The position numbers and the translations under genes were made by a program. From positions 7,819,628-7,883,627 of the forward strand of contig CM022678.1 in assembly GCA_012295275.1 (NCBI GenBank): 64,000 nt of DNA, read 5' to 3'. This DNA is from Chrysomallon squamiferum (lineage: Eukaryota; Mollusca; Gastropoda; Neomphalida; Peltospiridae). The notes below the pieces were generated by a model. That model had not been told where the DNA came from. It saw only the letters and a program-made list of their open reading frames with translations, and made no database searches. The stretch's first letter is position 1; each line of letters starts with the position of its first letter. Shown in pieces: positions 1-10,480 of the stretch.

Positions 1-1700
1 TTTATTAAACAATTGATATCTCTATATCTTTGTGACACATTAATACTGAATTTTTTAAAATATACATTAATATGAAAATAAATTATTATTTTATTTTTGT
101 TTTTACATAATTATTATGCTGTTATTACTGTTGAAATGTTTTTGGCAACTGTTCCCATTTATTCAGATGAATTAGTTGTTTTCCTCAGTTTCAAAAACAA
201 CGGCAAAAGTCTTGTTAATTTTAATAGTTACTAATTTGTTCTTTACTGAAAATCATTATTTTTGTTTTATTTGTATTAACTTTAAATGTCCATATTGGCA
301 GTAATTGGCAAAAATTGTTGAGCTTCAGGTGATTCTGCTAATAGTATTGTATCGTCAGGGTGTCTTCCCATCTGGTAGAATTCCCAGTTCTTCTAATCCC
401 CATTTCGTAGAAAAAACTCGTCTACTGCAATACCCGATTATACTCTGTATATAAAGAACTTGGCCTGTACATACATCTGGTTTCTTTCTAACATTCAGAG
501 GCGGAGCGCATTGTTCCTAAATTGATTATGTAACATCAACCGAAAGCAGAATAAGAGTTCACTACTCAGTTGTTGTAGATTTTTTACTTTTTCATTATTT
601 CATCATCTTCCTCCTTCTCATTATCATCATCATAATCATCATCATAAACATTATTATTATAATATTATTAGTATTATTATTGTTGTTATTATTATTATTA
701 TTATTATTGTTGTTATTATTAGTATTCATATTCATCTTATTCTTTTTCATATTATTGTTGTTGTTGTTTAAGCTGGTCATTTCTAATTCATGAACATTTT
801 CTTTTTTTACAAAACAACGGACCAATAATAAACAATTTTACATCAATTTCCTCTATATATTAACAAAAAATAATAAATAAAAATAAAAGAAATGAAAAAA
901 GCGGCACGATGGTTTTTTTTTAATTCTCATGGCTTTTTTCTGTAAAAGAAAAGGACAAAAATATTATAAATAACTAATTTTATTCAGCAATATAATTTAT
1001 ATTCAGTAAATAGAATATGTGAAAGTTACATTTATCATTAACTGTTCGAATTAAACCATATTCAGCTTAAACATATTCAGGATATATGTTACAGAGCATA
1101 TTTATGTTATGCACACAAACCTGTTCACATTGTGCACATATTATACAATATATGTATATTAATAGTATGTACACTAATGATATTATGACCTGCAAATACT
1201 TTGGCTATGACTGAAAAAGTTTATATGAATGACCAAATGATTGGGAATACATTTAGATGTCTACCTTCTTTTTTCATTATTTACATTCACTACATTCGAC
1301 ACATAGATTATTTCGATATTTGTCATATTTGCATACTTTATACGATAAATGATATCCATTCTACAATAATACCTCAGATTAAAGATGTAATTGGTTCCAA
1401 ATTTCCGATAGTTAAATGAGGTATCGTTAAGCGGGAGACTAATTTACATAGAATTAAGGTTAAAAGCAGTGGTTACTTTCCCGCTGATGAAATTTAACAT
1501 GAAAAAAAAGGTGAAGTAAGGAGAAATAAAACAACAGTTTAGACATAAATGATTTAATAGATTATAGATACTAACTAAACAGTAAATCGTTTACAAATCA
1601 GTTTATACAAATACATTAATAAATAATTATAAGCCGCTCATTGTGGGTTAATTTTTGTAGGTTTGGTTTCATTTAAGATAATCATAATGTATTTTGTTTC
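1..1700. other. AT-rich non-coding left end
   Basis: No exon, repeat family or RNA gene could be supported here apart from the trinucleotide tract at 598-760. Open frames are short and of low complexity. It is probably intergenic or intronic DNA. Confidence 0.5.
598..760. repeat. Interrupted (ATT/ATC)n trinucleotide tract
   Basis: About 160 bp of ATT, ATC and GTT triplets with frequent interruptions. The asparagine-rich minus-strand reading frame across it is a by-product of the repeat. Confidence 0.8.
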
Positions 1701-1705
1701 TAAAG

Positions 1706-2530
1706 TTATTGTCTTCCATTTCCTTTTATCATCAGCATTAACCGGTATACTGTTATTCTTTTTGATATATTGGAAGGATAAATTACAAACGAATTTAAGT
1801 CTAAATCGTCTTTATTTTTATACATTGGTTTGATGAGTTCCACTAACAAATCGGATGGTATAATTGCTGAGTCAAGAATAACATTAAAACAATAGTACAT
1901 ATAAATGTAACATAACATTAGCAGTATGCTTAATACATTCATTAATAATAAAATCTTCTCCAGCTGCTCGATTACAATGGAGTCTGTTCACTGCTGTAGA
2001 TATTTCTTCAGCTGAAAAAGGCTTCTTCAAAATGTCATTAGTAGTTTCTTGGCTTTGAATGTGTAATTCTTCTATTGGAGTTACATGATCAGGCAAATTT
2101 TCATCAACACTGTTGTTAAGAGTTAATGAAATAAAGAAGCAATTGACAGATCCACTTTTGACTGTCTGTTTATTTCTGTTCAGAATTGACCAAAACTGAA
2201 GTTGAGCTTTGAAGTTTTTAGTATTTTCATTTCTTGTTTAATAGATGTTCTATATTCCCTAACAGCTCTGTTTAGTGTTTGTTTGTACTGATTCTCTTCA
2301 TACTTCAAGCCAGCTTTCAGTATGCTTCCACCATATTGTTTATATCTTCTTCTGGCTTTTCTGACTTCCTTTCTTGCAGCTTATTATAAGGATTTTTCTT
2401 TATTACATTATTAGGTGGGTTTCTTCCCAAACCACACACATTAATCTTTGTTATTTTTAAAACATAAGGGCTTATTTCTTTATGATTTTTGTTTGGGGTA
2501 GTTTTACAAATGAGAGAGTTTACTGACATT
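1706..2530 (-). pseudogene. LINE-A ORF2 remnant (reverse transcriptase front)
   Basis: The region begins with KITKINVCGLGR, which looks like an endonuclease N-terminus, then jumps to sequence normally found between endonuclease and RT (KARRRYKQYGGSILKAGLKY, LNRAVREYRTSIKQEMK). The RT itself shows FSAEEISTAVNRL, CNRAAGEDFIINE and IIPSDLLVELIKPMYKNK, the usual order of early LINE RT blocks. The catalytic YADD-type block is absent, so the copy is truncated as well as frameshifted. It would have primed and copied LINE RNA at the target site. Confidence 0.8.
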
Positions 2531-2699
2531 TACTCAACACTGTTTTTGCTTTGTAAGACTTGTCCTCCTCCCTTGTTGTATTGCACTGACTGAATTGGCT
2601 TGTCTTGGTGAGAGGTTGGCTTGTGTTGCTGTGGTCTATATTTGGCTGAGTTGTTATGTTTGTGTTTCTGGCTTCTGTCCCATCCTCTCATAGTCTAAA

Positions 2700-3733
2700 C
2701 AGCCTGCCCTCCATATACAATTTATCACCATTTTAAGTCGCTCTTTTCCTTTGCCTTTTTGCTGATTTGTAATCTGGATGCAATAATTTCTTCCTGTCAT
2801 TAATTTCTTTCTGAAATTGTTCATTAACCCTGTATTGCTTGTTTATCAGCTTGTTTTCAGTAAAGCTGTTCTCACTATTTCTCTGTCTTTATATAAAATG
2901 AATTTTGCAACAAATAGTCCTTGTATATCCATCAAACTTCCTCCCCATTCAGTGAACTCTGTGAAAGTCAGTATTATTTTCTACTTTCATTTAACTTTTT
3001 ATAAACCTTTTCAGCTCCTCATCTGTGTCTTTCTCTGGTGTCCTACTGAAGATTAAATTGTCATGCATGAAGTGAGTTTTTCTCTTAAGTTTTCTAACTG
3101 TTTTTAATTCACATATTTGTTTCATACTGTTATTATTATCTCCAAGTTTACAGTAGAACTGTTCATATCTGACACAACAGATTTCAGATGTCTGAGATCC
3201 TTTTATTGCTTTCAAACTGTTTGTTATTGTAATTCATATCCATTTCGATATCTTGCACTTTTTCTTGATATCCATCACTTTACCAGTAATGTCTTGTACA
3301 GCTTTATCCATACTATTCAGTGGTTTTTCAATCAGGTCAAGTTTTTTCAATTCACCATACATCATATCTAACTTTCTAGTCAAAGCATCTGATTTTATAC
3401 TGACATCTTACTTGTGCACAGCTGGTGAAGTTAAACCAGAATACTGACTGTGGGATCCATAGTGTGTCCATGTTGTCCATAGTCTGTCCATGTTGTCCAT
3501 AGTGTGTCCATGTTGTCCATAGTCTGTCCATGTTGTCCATAGTGTGTCCATGCTATCCATACTGTGACTGCTGAGACTGTTGGGTGGTGGCTTACTGTTC
3601 AGTTGGTGTTGATGATAAAATGGCGCAGATGAACATTGAAGCAAATTGTTCTGTGACATCCAGCTTGGCTTTCTTCACTTGCATTCTTACTCTTATTTTT
3701 TCTCTTTTTACCTTTTTTATTTTCATGTTGCAT
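2700..3733 (-). pseudogene. LINE-A ORF1 remnant
   Basis: A plausible ATG at 3733 opens a lysine-rich N-terminus (QHENKKGKKRKNKSKN). A coiled-coil-like segment follows near 3380-3230 (ELKKLDLIEKPLNSMDKAV). Next comes DNLIFSRTPEKDTDEELKRF at 3080-2995, matching the 'DNLIF-G-E' core common in LINE ORF1 RNA-binding proteins. Downstream, in shifted frames, are VHRMGRKFDG-like, RVNEQFQKEINDRKKLL and YKSAKRQRKRAT motifs. Stops and frame changes make it non-functional. ORF1 proteins of this kind coat LINE RNA as nucleic-acid chaperones. A 20-bp tandem array interrupts the N-terminal part. Confidence 0.7.
3456..3560. repeat. 20-bp minisatellite (five copies)
   Basis: The unit TCCATAGTGTGTCCATGTTG alternates with a variant in which the central GTGTG reads GTCTG, giving a 40-bp higher-order period. 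It lies inside the LINE-A ORF1 remnant and has expanded the coding frame with repeated Asp-Trp/Thr-rich residues. Confidence 0.9.
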
Positions 3734-3837
3734 ACTCACATATCTTTAGCAATAATTTACATTGAAAAAAACCCCAGATAAAATAACATTTAAAACCAAT
3801 AAACATTATATACTTTCACAGAGATATGAGAAACTCA

Positions 3838-4056
3838 ACTTTCATTTCCATGCATGTGCAGTGCTGAATTATTTTGTTTATCTGTTATGTCAGTAACAGT
3901 ACCATTGTCCAGTGACAACAAATTCACTGTATCAGTAGATGCCCACATTACTGCTGCTAAAAGAACTTTATCTCTGTTCTCATCATTTAAACCATCAAGT
4001 TTCAGTTTTGCTATTTCTTTTATAATGTTTGAAGTTCTCTGACTAGGAGCAATCAT
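3838..4056 (-). pseudogene. Ankyrin-repeat-like exon
   Basis: A 73-residue open frame contains DGLNDENRDKVLLAAVMWAS, TDTVNLLSLDNGTVTDITD and KQNNSALHMHGNES. The spacing resembles one ankyrin repeat: inner helix with 'LL..G..V', then 'D..NNSALH' at the start of the next. ALH replaces the classic TALH/TPLH. Ankyrin repeats would form the C-terminal sensor or ligand-binding part of the upstream nSTAND3 protein. Only about one and a half repeats remain. Confidence 0.55.
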
Positions 4057-4626
4057 AGCAGTTTGTTTCCATTTGTTTATTATATGGGATATTTTAGAAA
4101 CTCTTCATCTTTCAGTGATGGATGTGAAATAGTTTCTTCAGCATTGCTTGATGTCGGTAAATCTGTGAGCAAGAAACAAGCTGTCAGGTTTCCCAGTGAT
4201 TGTAATGTGACTTTTGTTAGACACTCCATGTCACAACAGATTCTAACAAGATGGAAACAGGACACACTTCTAGCAACTCTGCTGTTTTCTTTGGAAACTT
4301 AGTTGTTAACATCAGAAACAAACAGTCAAACACTAAATAAATGTGTGTTTATTGCTACAAATAGATACTCACTTTACATCAGCTGTTTTGTTTATATGTT
4401 TGAGTCCAGTGTTTTCTACACTCAGTCTCACTCTAGCAGTCTTACTAATTTCATTATGTCACTATCAGTGTTATCTTCAAAAGGGTCCAGTGAATCAATG
4501 CTGAAACTGCCTTGTTGGAACAAGATCAGCAGTAGAACTAGGTAATTGATCTCTGAAGATTTATAATTTTTCCAGTTTTCCAGCTGATATGTGACATATT
4601 CTACAGTTAACATAATACACACACAC

Positions 4627-4984
4627 CTGAGGAAATCCAAACTGTAGATGAACTGTCAGTGACAGTATATTTATAATTTGTATTCATTGTAACATCTTTT
4701 TGTTCCAGATATTTGTTTAGAATTTCTTTCTTTTCATCATAATCCAGACAACTGTCATTACTCTGCAGATCAAGAACATGATTCTCATTAAACAGACCAA
4801 ATTCCTTCAAACTAATTTCACTTTCTGAAAATATTTGTTTTCTTAAAGAAATAATACATTTCAAGGAACCATCCTGAACAAGGTTCCATATCTTTGGAAA
4901 TTTCAGTTTCCATGAGTCTGTAAAAACTGAAACAAGATTCCTCTTACCAAATATATCACAATGAGAACAGCACATTACTTATTT
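4627..4984 (-). pseudogene. nSTAND3 NTPase core exon
   Basis: The exon starts after a pyrimidine-rich acceptor (tttctctctctag) and ends at a CAG/gtgtgt donor. The protein reads DIFGKRNL, then DSWKLKFPKIWNLVQDG, CIISLRKQIFSESE, NENHVLDLQSNDSCLDYDEK and EILNKYL. This matches the usual nSTAND3 order: Walker B-like DDIFG, the 'I(I/G)(S/I)(L/I)RK' sensor strand, the ELQSN-like segment and the 'EEK..IL..(H/Y)L' helix. One base is missing or extra just before DIFG, so the first acidic residue of Walker B is not in frame. Confidence 0.75.
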
Positions 4985-5025
4985 CTAGAGAGAGAAACAG
5001 TTGTAACAGTCTCTGCAGAAGAAAT

Positions 5026-5122
5026 AGCTGTGATGTTTTATGAGGAATAAACAGCTGTGATGTTTTATGAGGAATAAACAGCTGTGATGTTTTATGAGGA
5101 ATAAACAGCTGTGATGTCTGAG
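5026..5122. repeat. 27-bp tandem repeat
   Basis: Three and a half copies of a unit starting GAGGAATAAACAGCTGTGAT, with successive starts at 5042, 5069 and 5096. Confidence 0.9.
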
Positions 5123-5305
5123 GAAGAAACAACGCTGATATTAGAAAAATTTTCCGAATTCTTTGTTTTTTTTTCGCCCATAGGAAAATAACATAATGAT
5201 TTTTAATATAGAAGAAACAAAATATGTTATTTAACTCATTTTATTCACTGTTAGTGGGGCTAGATGTATAGTTAAGGAACATTCAAATAATAAAAGAAGA
5301 AACCC

Positions 5306-5607
5306 ACTGCTGTCACTTAATGGTTTACTCTTTCTTATTAACAAGTGATATTTCATTTACACCTTCCCACAGACAGTACATACTATTTCATACATCAGTT
5401 GATGAGCACTGCTGTCACTTAATGGTTACTCTTTCTTATTAACAAGTGATATTTCATTTACACCTTCCCACAGACAGTACATACTATTTCATACATCAGT
5501 TGATGAGCACTGCTGTCACTTAACGGTTTACTCTTTCTTATTAACAAGTGATATTTCATTTACACCTTCCCACAGACAGTACATACTATTTCATACATCA
5601 CTGATGA
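5306..5607. repeat. 101-bp tandem repeat, three copies
   Basis: Copies begin ACTGCTGTCACTTAA at 5306, 5408 and 5509, and a fourth start is truncated at 5608. Copies differ by only a few bases. The outer end of the giant inverted repeat falls inside the third copy (near 5555); the opposite arm has only the last ~55 bp of one unit. Confidence 0.9.
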
Positions 5608-5923
5608 GCACTGCTGAAATGTAAACAGCTCAAAATTCTATCGGACGGCATTGATCCAAATATCTGCTACATCTTGCAGAGACCTACATCTAGTACCTTG
5701 TATTACTATTAGCATTGCCTAATGGACTGTATTCTCAACTCTTGTTCTATAAATCTATTCATAAAATACTTTCAAAAAGTAATCAAATAAAAAAGTTTTT
5801 ATTAAATGCCCTAACTTTTTAACTCGAGGTGTTTGATTATGTTATTTAGAAATACTCATGAAAACACAATTCTCACAGTTTTGTGACATAAAAAAAAACT
5901 TAGTTTTAATTAATTAGTCTTAC

Positions 5924-6013
5924 CTCATTTTGGATTTGTTCTTTTCCATCTTTTTAGGGCTGTGATGGGCTGACTGGGGCAGGTTCTGGCTGTGTTGAGT
6001 AGACACAGTCAAC
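5924..6013 (-). CDS. Candidate exon, left-arm copy
   Basis: A 90-nt block on the minus strand between a TTCAG acceptor and a GAG/GTAAGA donor. The open phase gives LTVSTQHSQNLPQSAHHSPK then KMEKNKSKM, a polar, basic, probably disordered peptide. The mirror exon at 47556-47669 is 24 nt longer, so the difference is exactly eight codons and the frame is kept. The gene is not recognised. Confidence 0.4.
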
Positions 6014-6975
6014 CTGAATCACACACAGATTTACTTAGTGCTATTTCGAATTTTTCAAAACATTACAGATACACATGGTAAATGTCAAGGGAACAGTTGT
6101 CTCAAATCTCTGGAAATTAACTAAACAATGCTACAATAGTCCATGAAAATTGCTACTATTTTAGGTGTGAGGACATTTAACACATTTTTCAGACTGAAAA
6201 CACATATGTTGATCTGTCTGCATACACAAAGGAAAGAGAAAAACAAATTCTAAATACTTAATGACAATAACATGGGTAAAATCACGTCAACAGAATTCAT
6301 TTAACTAAGTGATAGATTTGTCTTACTGAAAGTGGATAAACACTTTCATGTTTGATGTTCAAACATCTTTATGTTTCTTTGAAAACCAGTCACAATTTGT
6401 AAATTACAGTGTATAGACCATATAGAACAATCACGGTTAAGCTATAATTAAGGATTTATGCTAGTAATTTCAGAATAAGTTACAGTGAGTTGTCTTACTA
6501 AATTATGTTACATAAATAATGTAAATGTTTCTGAATGACAGGTACAACTGATTTTATTGTTGATGTTATTATTATTATTATTTTTATTGTTATTGTTATT
6601 TTAATGTAGATATGAATGAGTGTATATCAGTTGATGCCAGTATTAGTAAATATACTGATGCTTGAATCAGTGGATTCACTTGTTCCTGTCTGGCTGGGAA
6701 GAAACTTGAAAATGACCAGACAACGTGTTAGTAAGCAGAATTTCTCATTACAAAATACAATAAGGTAAAAATAAATTTTTAAATATTTAATAAAATAAAA
6801 TTCTATTTTGAAGTCTGAAGCAATTTATTCTGTAAAATCAGAAATTTCTGATATATTTAGATTATACTTTTAATATAATTTTATAAATTTTGTTTTACAA
6901 AAAAACACTAACACTAAAGTTTGATTTTAATTTAATTTATTTATTTTAAATTTAAATTTTATTTTTCCCTCTCAG

Positions 6976-7132
6976 ACCATAGTCAGTGTAAAGTGTGTGA
7001 TGTGAAAACAACAGAGATGAATGTAGTGTTTCAACAGTTTCATGTCGAGCAATCAGCAACTGCAAAAACCTGCCAGTCTCCTATCATTTGTGTGTAAGAC
7101 AGGATATCACAACTTGTCAGACGAATGTGTAG
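6976..7132 (+). pseudogene. EGF-like gene, exon a (left arm)
   Basis: A 157-nt block between CCCTCTCAG and G/GTGAGT. Across frames it encodes SQCKVCDVKTTE, then DECSVSTVSCRAISNCKN and FVCKTGYHNLSDECVG, a cysteine-rich module ending like an EGF domain. Two frame shifts are needed to read it through. The mirror exon at 46472-46628 has the same shifts. The family is extracellular and disulfide-bonded; the parent gene is not identified. Confidence 0.55.
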
Positions 7133-7194
7133 GTGAGTAGAGTATACTTAATAAATAGTTAATTTACTCAATATTAAAAATTTGTTAACAAGTT

Positions 7195-7375
7195 GAAAAT
7201 ATTTTGTTTTATTTAATAAAGAGTTATATGTTAGAAATGATTTCTTATTATTTAATAAACAGTTACATGTTAGAAATGATTTCTTATTTAATAAACAGTT
7301 ACATGTTAGAAATTATTTCTTATTATTTAATAAACAGTTACATATTAGAAATGATTTCTTATTATTTATGAAATA
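7195..7375. repeat. 39-bp tandem repeat
   Basis: Four imperfect copies of a unit containing ATTTAATAAACAGTTACATG and TTAGAAATGATTTCTTATT lie in the intron between EGF exons a and b. The array is mirrored at about 46240-46400. Confidence 0.8.
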
Positions 7376-8163
7376 GTTAAATGATACGATTGATGAATTT
7401 CGTACATATTTTTGTGATTTTAATTACCAAAGAAAACAGAATGGATGTTTTAAAATTGAAAAATTACATAGAAATGAGTTAATTAATACCTCAGTCACAA
7501 AATTAACTTTTTCTGCAATTAACTATAATATATAAATAAATAAATATAATAAAAATACCATTTTATACTTGTTTATACAGTTTTATTCAAAATTAAGGCA
7601 ATGTTTATTTAACATTGAAAATCAGCTTTCAGTTATTAAGAAATTTAAACTGTTGAGAACAACAGAAAAGAAACAAAAACAAACCCTGTTTGGTAACAGC
7701 TAACTTTATTTTTGCAGTTTGGGTCACATTAATTTTTAAGAACATTATGAAAATAAAAAGTAATAATAAAAATAATGTTTGACAACTAATCATTAGACTA
7801 TTATTAAACGTATTCATTACTTCTTTATCTTCCTCATTTGTTCACTGTCTACACCTTCATCAATCATTCATCTAAAAAAATATTTTTTTTAGGTAATTCA
7901 TCATTAATTCATTCACGTCAAAGATAACTTTTTTAAGATTGAATGAATGCTTGGTATCATACTTTAACTAACAATGAGAAAAGTTGCATTTGTTCTTGTC
8001 ACAGAGGTTACAAATTATAAAATATATATTTTTAGTTTAATAGTGACAAAATTTGATAAAATTCTAAATTATTTTATTTTCATTTATACCAGAATATGAT
8101 AAAATTGTAAATTATTTTGTTGTGACAAAATATAATAAAGTTATAAAAATATTTTGTGTTCAG

Positions 8164-8280
8164 TTATGACAGTGCTGCAGTGAACTGTTCATGTGAACAG
8201 GGCTGCAGGGTGCATGACACAGTGGAGCAGTGTTTGTGTAGAAATGTTTACCTTGAATTCAGACAATAAAACATGCTCAG
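8164..8280 (+). pseudogene. EGF-like gene, exon b (left arm)
   Basis: A 117-nt exon ends at a clean TCAG/GTGAGT donor in phase 1. It encodes NCSCEQGCRVHDTVEQCLCR, then, after a one-base loss at the expected Gly codon, FTLNSDNKTCS. The C-C-C-C spacing and the 'CLC.NGF.L..DN.TC' tail are typical of an EGF domain. In the left arm the base before NCSC differs from the right arm (AGTGAAC against AGAGAAC). The same one-base loss occurs at 45322-45438. Confidence 0.65.
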
Positions 8281-8811
8281 GTGAGTCAGTTCTACCTTGT
8301 TCTCAGGTTAAATTGTTCACTTCAAGCATTCTTAGTTTATTCATATTTCCAGTGTAAGTGTCATCTCTTTGAATCTGACTGGTCAGCATTTCTACCATTA
8401 TCTGTTTTTGGTTTTTTTTTTTATTATTAATAATATCATGCTCATTATATAATCAGCAATCAGTTTGCAACTTATGTATGCATTAATAGCTTTTGTGCTA
8501 TTCAAATAGTTAAGTTAAAATTGTCATTTCTGGAATTAAGAAAAATTTCAATGAATTAATAGTGTTTAAGAAACTTGTCAGAATTTATGAATAATTTTTA
8601 TTTTTATTAATAATGTTATATCTGTAACTTAAACTTGATTAATTTTAGAAATGCTCTGAACTTATGAATTTTAAATTTCAGTTAATCCATATATTAGAAA
8701 TAGTTTCTGTGTAAATGATATTTGAGTAAGTTTTGAAACTTGTCAAAAAGTAGGAGAAAGTTTAATTGTTGTTAACGATTTAGATATAATTTATCTGTTT
8801 CTCTCTTTCAG

Positions 8812-8906
8812 ATATAAATGAATGTAATTCAAAACTACTAAGATGGAGTCTACACATGTAACTATGGATGGTTATAAATGGGAAACTGACAAAATTACTT
8901 GTAGAG
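8812..8906 (+). pseudogene. EGF-like gene, exon c (left arm)
   Basis: The exon begins after CTCTCTTTCAG and opens INECNSK; joined in phase 1 to exon b the codon becomes Asp, giving the calcium-binding EGF start DINEC. In another frame it continues DGVYTCN and GYKWETDKITCR, the EGF end, and stops at a GAG/GTAGAT donor. The left copy is 95 nt. The right copy (44687-44805, 119 nt) keeps 22 extra bases after NSK and two more in the TGTAACTGTATGG stretch. Both copies are frameshifted. Confidence 0.65.
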
Positions 8907-9074
8907 GTAGATAAAAATTTTAGTATATCACACACACATCAACAGATACACATGCAAATATTCACACACATGAAACATGCACACACAAACCTCCATATAC
9001 ATACATATGCAGTGAATTTAATTAAATCAAATACAGTGAAATCAATAAAACGAAATATATACATTGAAATGAAA

Positions 9075-9330
9075 TGCAGTCTGATACAGTGCAATACAAT
9101 AAAATAAAATAAATGAAATGAAATACTATGAAATACAATACTCCACACCAGAACACAACACAATAATTGAACTGAACTGAACAAATTGAACTGAACTGAA
9201 CTGAAATAAAACAAATTGAAATAATGATAAAATATAATAAAATTAATGGAATAAAATGAAATAAAATAAAATGTAATGTGTGAAATGATTCACAATGAAA
9301 TAAATGAAATGAAATACAATACAATGCTAT
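9075..9330. repeat. Low-complexity (ATGAA/TGAAC)n tract
   Basis: Short AATGAA, TGAACTGAAC and AATAAAATG words repeat with drift for about 250 bp, mirrored near 44270-44560. The open frames on the other strand are a result of this composition. Confidence 0.75.
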
Positions 9331-9503
9331 ATTAAACTGATTTTGTCCATGGAATAAATGACTTTTTAACAGTAAGTAAAAAATCATGAAAATAATTAAA
9401 TCACAACCCATCCCATTTGAATCATATCAACCTTCATTGTACATGGTAAATTGTTTAATATTGTTTATACAACTCTGAATATCATTTTAATTTTAATAAT
9501 AGT

Positions 9504-9722
9504 TTAATTTTTTTCTTCAGGGTCCTTTATCGTAAGCTTGTTTTGAGAATGAAAGAAAATGTGAGAAGTCACATTGATTCTAAGTGACTTGTTGTGTTTA
9601 TCTCCAAGTTCTTCAAGTTTTCTCACTTTAATGAACAAACTAAGCAGAAGATAAATCCACAACAAACATGAAGAACTGAATACTTGAAGAATATTGAGAA
9701 TTTCTAGAAAGTTCCACACCAA
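9504..9722 (-). other. Small ORF with hydrophobic segment, unassigned
   Basis: A 72-codon frame includes a hydrophobic stretch (VFSSSCLLWIYLLLSLFI) that could span a membrane. The right-arm copy (43877-44134, plus strand) is open as well, changes one residue (GDKHN to GAKHN) and extends to 85 codons. Conservation here only reflects duplication, and the strand is opposite to the EGF exons, so it may be a chance frame. Confidence 0.2.
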
Positions 9723-9804
9723 AAGTATTATTTTAAAAACAGTTACTTGTTATGTGGTCTGCACTTACTGAAGAATGTATAAATCTGTGAAACTGTAATT
9801 TCAG

Positions 9805-9890
9805 ATTCAAAGTGTCATTCATGCAAGATACAGTCAGACATAGACCAGTGGACAGAATGTTTGGACCAGACAGTCAAGTGTGTGAAAAAG
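9805..9890 (+). pseudogene. EGF-like gene, exon d (left arm)
   Basis: After an ATTTCAG acceptor the frame reads SKCHSCKIQSDIDQWTEC then LDQTVKCVKK. The cysteine spacing (C-x2-C, then EC-x5-C) resembles the start of exon a, so both seem to be copies of one module. No convincing donor was found; the frame remains open to a stop near 9940. The mirror is at about 43708-43794. Confidence 0.45.
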
Positions 9891-10279
9891 AAATTATTTT
9901 TAAAAATGACTGATGTAGAAATCCTTAATTTACTGTTTTAAAAAAACTACAAATTGTATAGCTCAAGGGAGATAATTTTATTATTATGATTATTTTTTAT
10001 TGATGTTCTGATAAACATTTATGAAAAACTATGCTAATAAAACATAAAATGGAAGATATGTTGTCTGGAAGATATTTTCTTAATGATTAATTTGCAGATT
10101 ACATTATATATATGACGTTTAGTAATTTGCAAATTGTTTCTAACCAAATGCCTTGGTATTCTTTTTATTTTTTTATTTTATTAATTTACTTTTATTGGAT
10201 AATTCCGAAATCTTGTTTCGTAGCATTCTCAGCACCTTAAACCTTTTTAAACATTTTAAATAATTTTTAATTTGAAAGT

Positions 10280-10480
10280 TCAGATACATCTTATACCATA
10301 TTTCTCTAAATTATTTAAGGATTTGGTTGAGGCTTTTCTAAAATTATCTTTTTTATATGCAAAAGTAGTTTTGATGTTAATCTTTTCTTTTTCGTGTTCA
10401 AATAAATATTTCAAATTATTTTGTTTTCTGTTTTTCGTTACACATTTGTAGCTAGCATTTTCATCAGACTTGAGAAACAA
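10280..10480 (-). other. Small lysine-rich ORF, unassigned
   Basis: A 66-codon frame contains DENASYKCVTKNRKQNNLKY and KASTKSLNNLEKYGIRCI. The right-arm mirror at about 43129-43315 keeps it open and nearly unchanged, though with a different first codon. No family is recognised and there is no start context to judge. Confidence 0.2.

Larger units (their letters stand above)
1706..3733 (-). mobile_element. LINE-A: degenerate non-LTR retrotransposon
   Basis: Read on the minus strand, this stretch gives in order an ORF1-like protein, a short piece resembling the start of an endonuclease ORF2, and the front of a reverse transcriptase. Several frameshifts and stops break it, and most of the endonuclease is missing, so the element carries an internal deletion. 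It lies directly downstream of the minus-strand nSTAND3/ankyrin pseudogene. The clade is uncertain (CR1/L2- or L1/Tx1-like); the LINE assignment rests on motif order and residue patterns recognised by eye. Confidence 0.75.
3838..4984 (-). pseudogene. nSTAND3 NTPase with ankyrin-like tail, broken
   Basis: Four coding-like blocks on the minus strand, in order: 4984-4627 (nSTAND3 NTPase core), about 4545-4430 (GSFSIDSLDPFEDNTDSDI), about 4265-4080 (ECLTKVTLQSLGNLTACFLL and following) and 4056-3838 (ankyrin-like). The first block has a canonical acceptor and donor. The reading frame is not continuous, and a frameshift strikes the Walker B region. STAND NTPases of this group are NLR-like signalling switches that bind nucleotide and often end in ankyrin repeats; large families occur in molluscs and lancelets. 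No Walker A exon is visible upstream before the duplicated region. It is likely a pseudogene fragment, but frame breaks from sequencing error cannot be excluded. Confidence 0.65.

Noticed and set aside
1201-1419. 72-codon plus-strand frame in the left spacer
   Set aside because: No recognisable motif, starts with a TTG-type codon, and composition matches the AT-rich surroundings.
2817-3447. Plus-strand hydrophobic frames at 2817-3056, 3117-3371 and 3253-3447
   Set aside because: They are antisense shadows of the minus-strand LINE-A ORF1 remnant.
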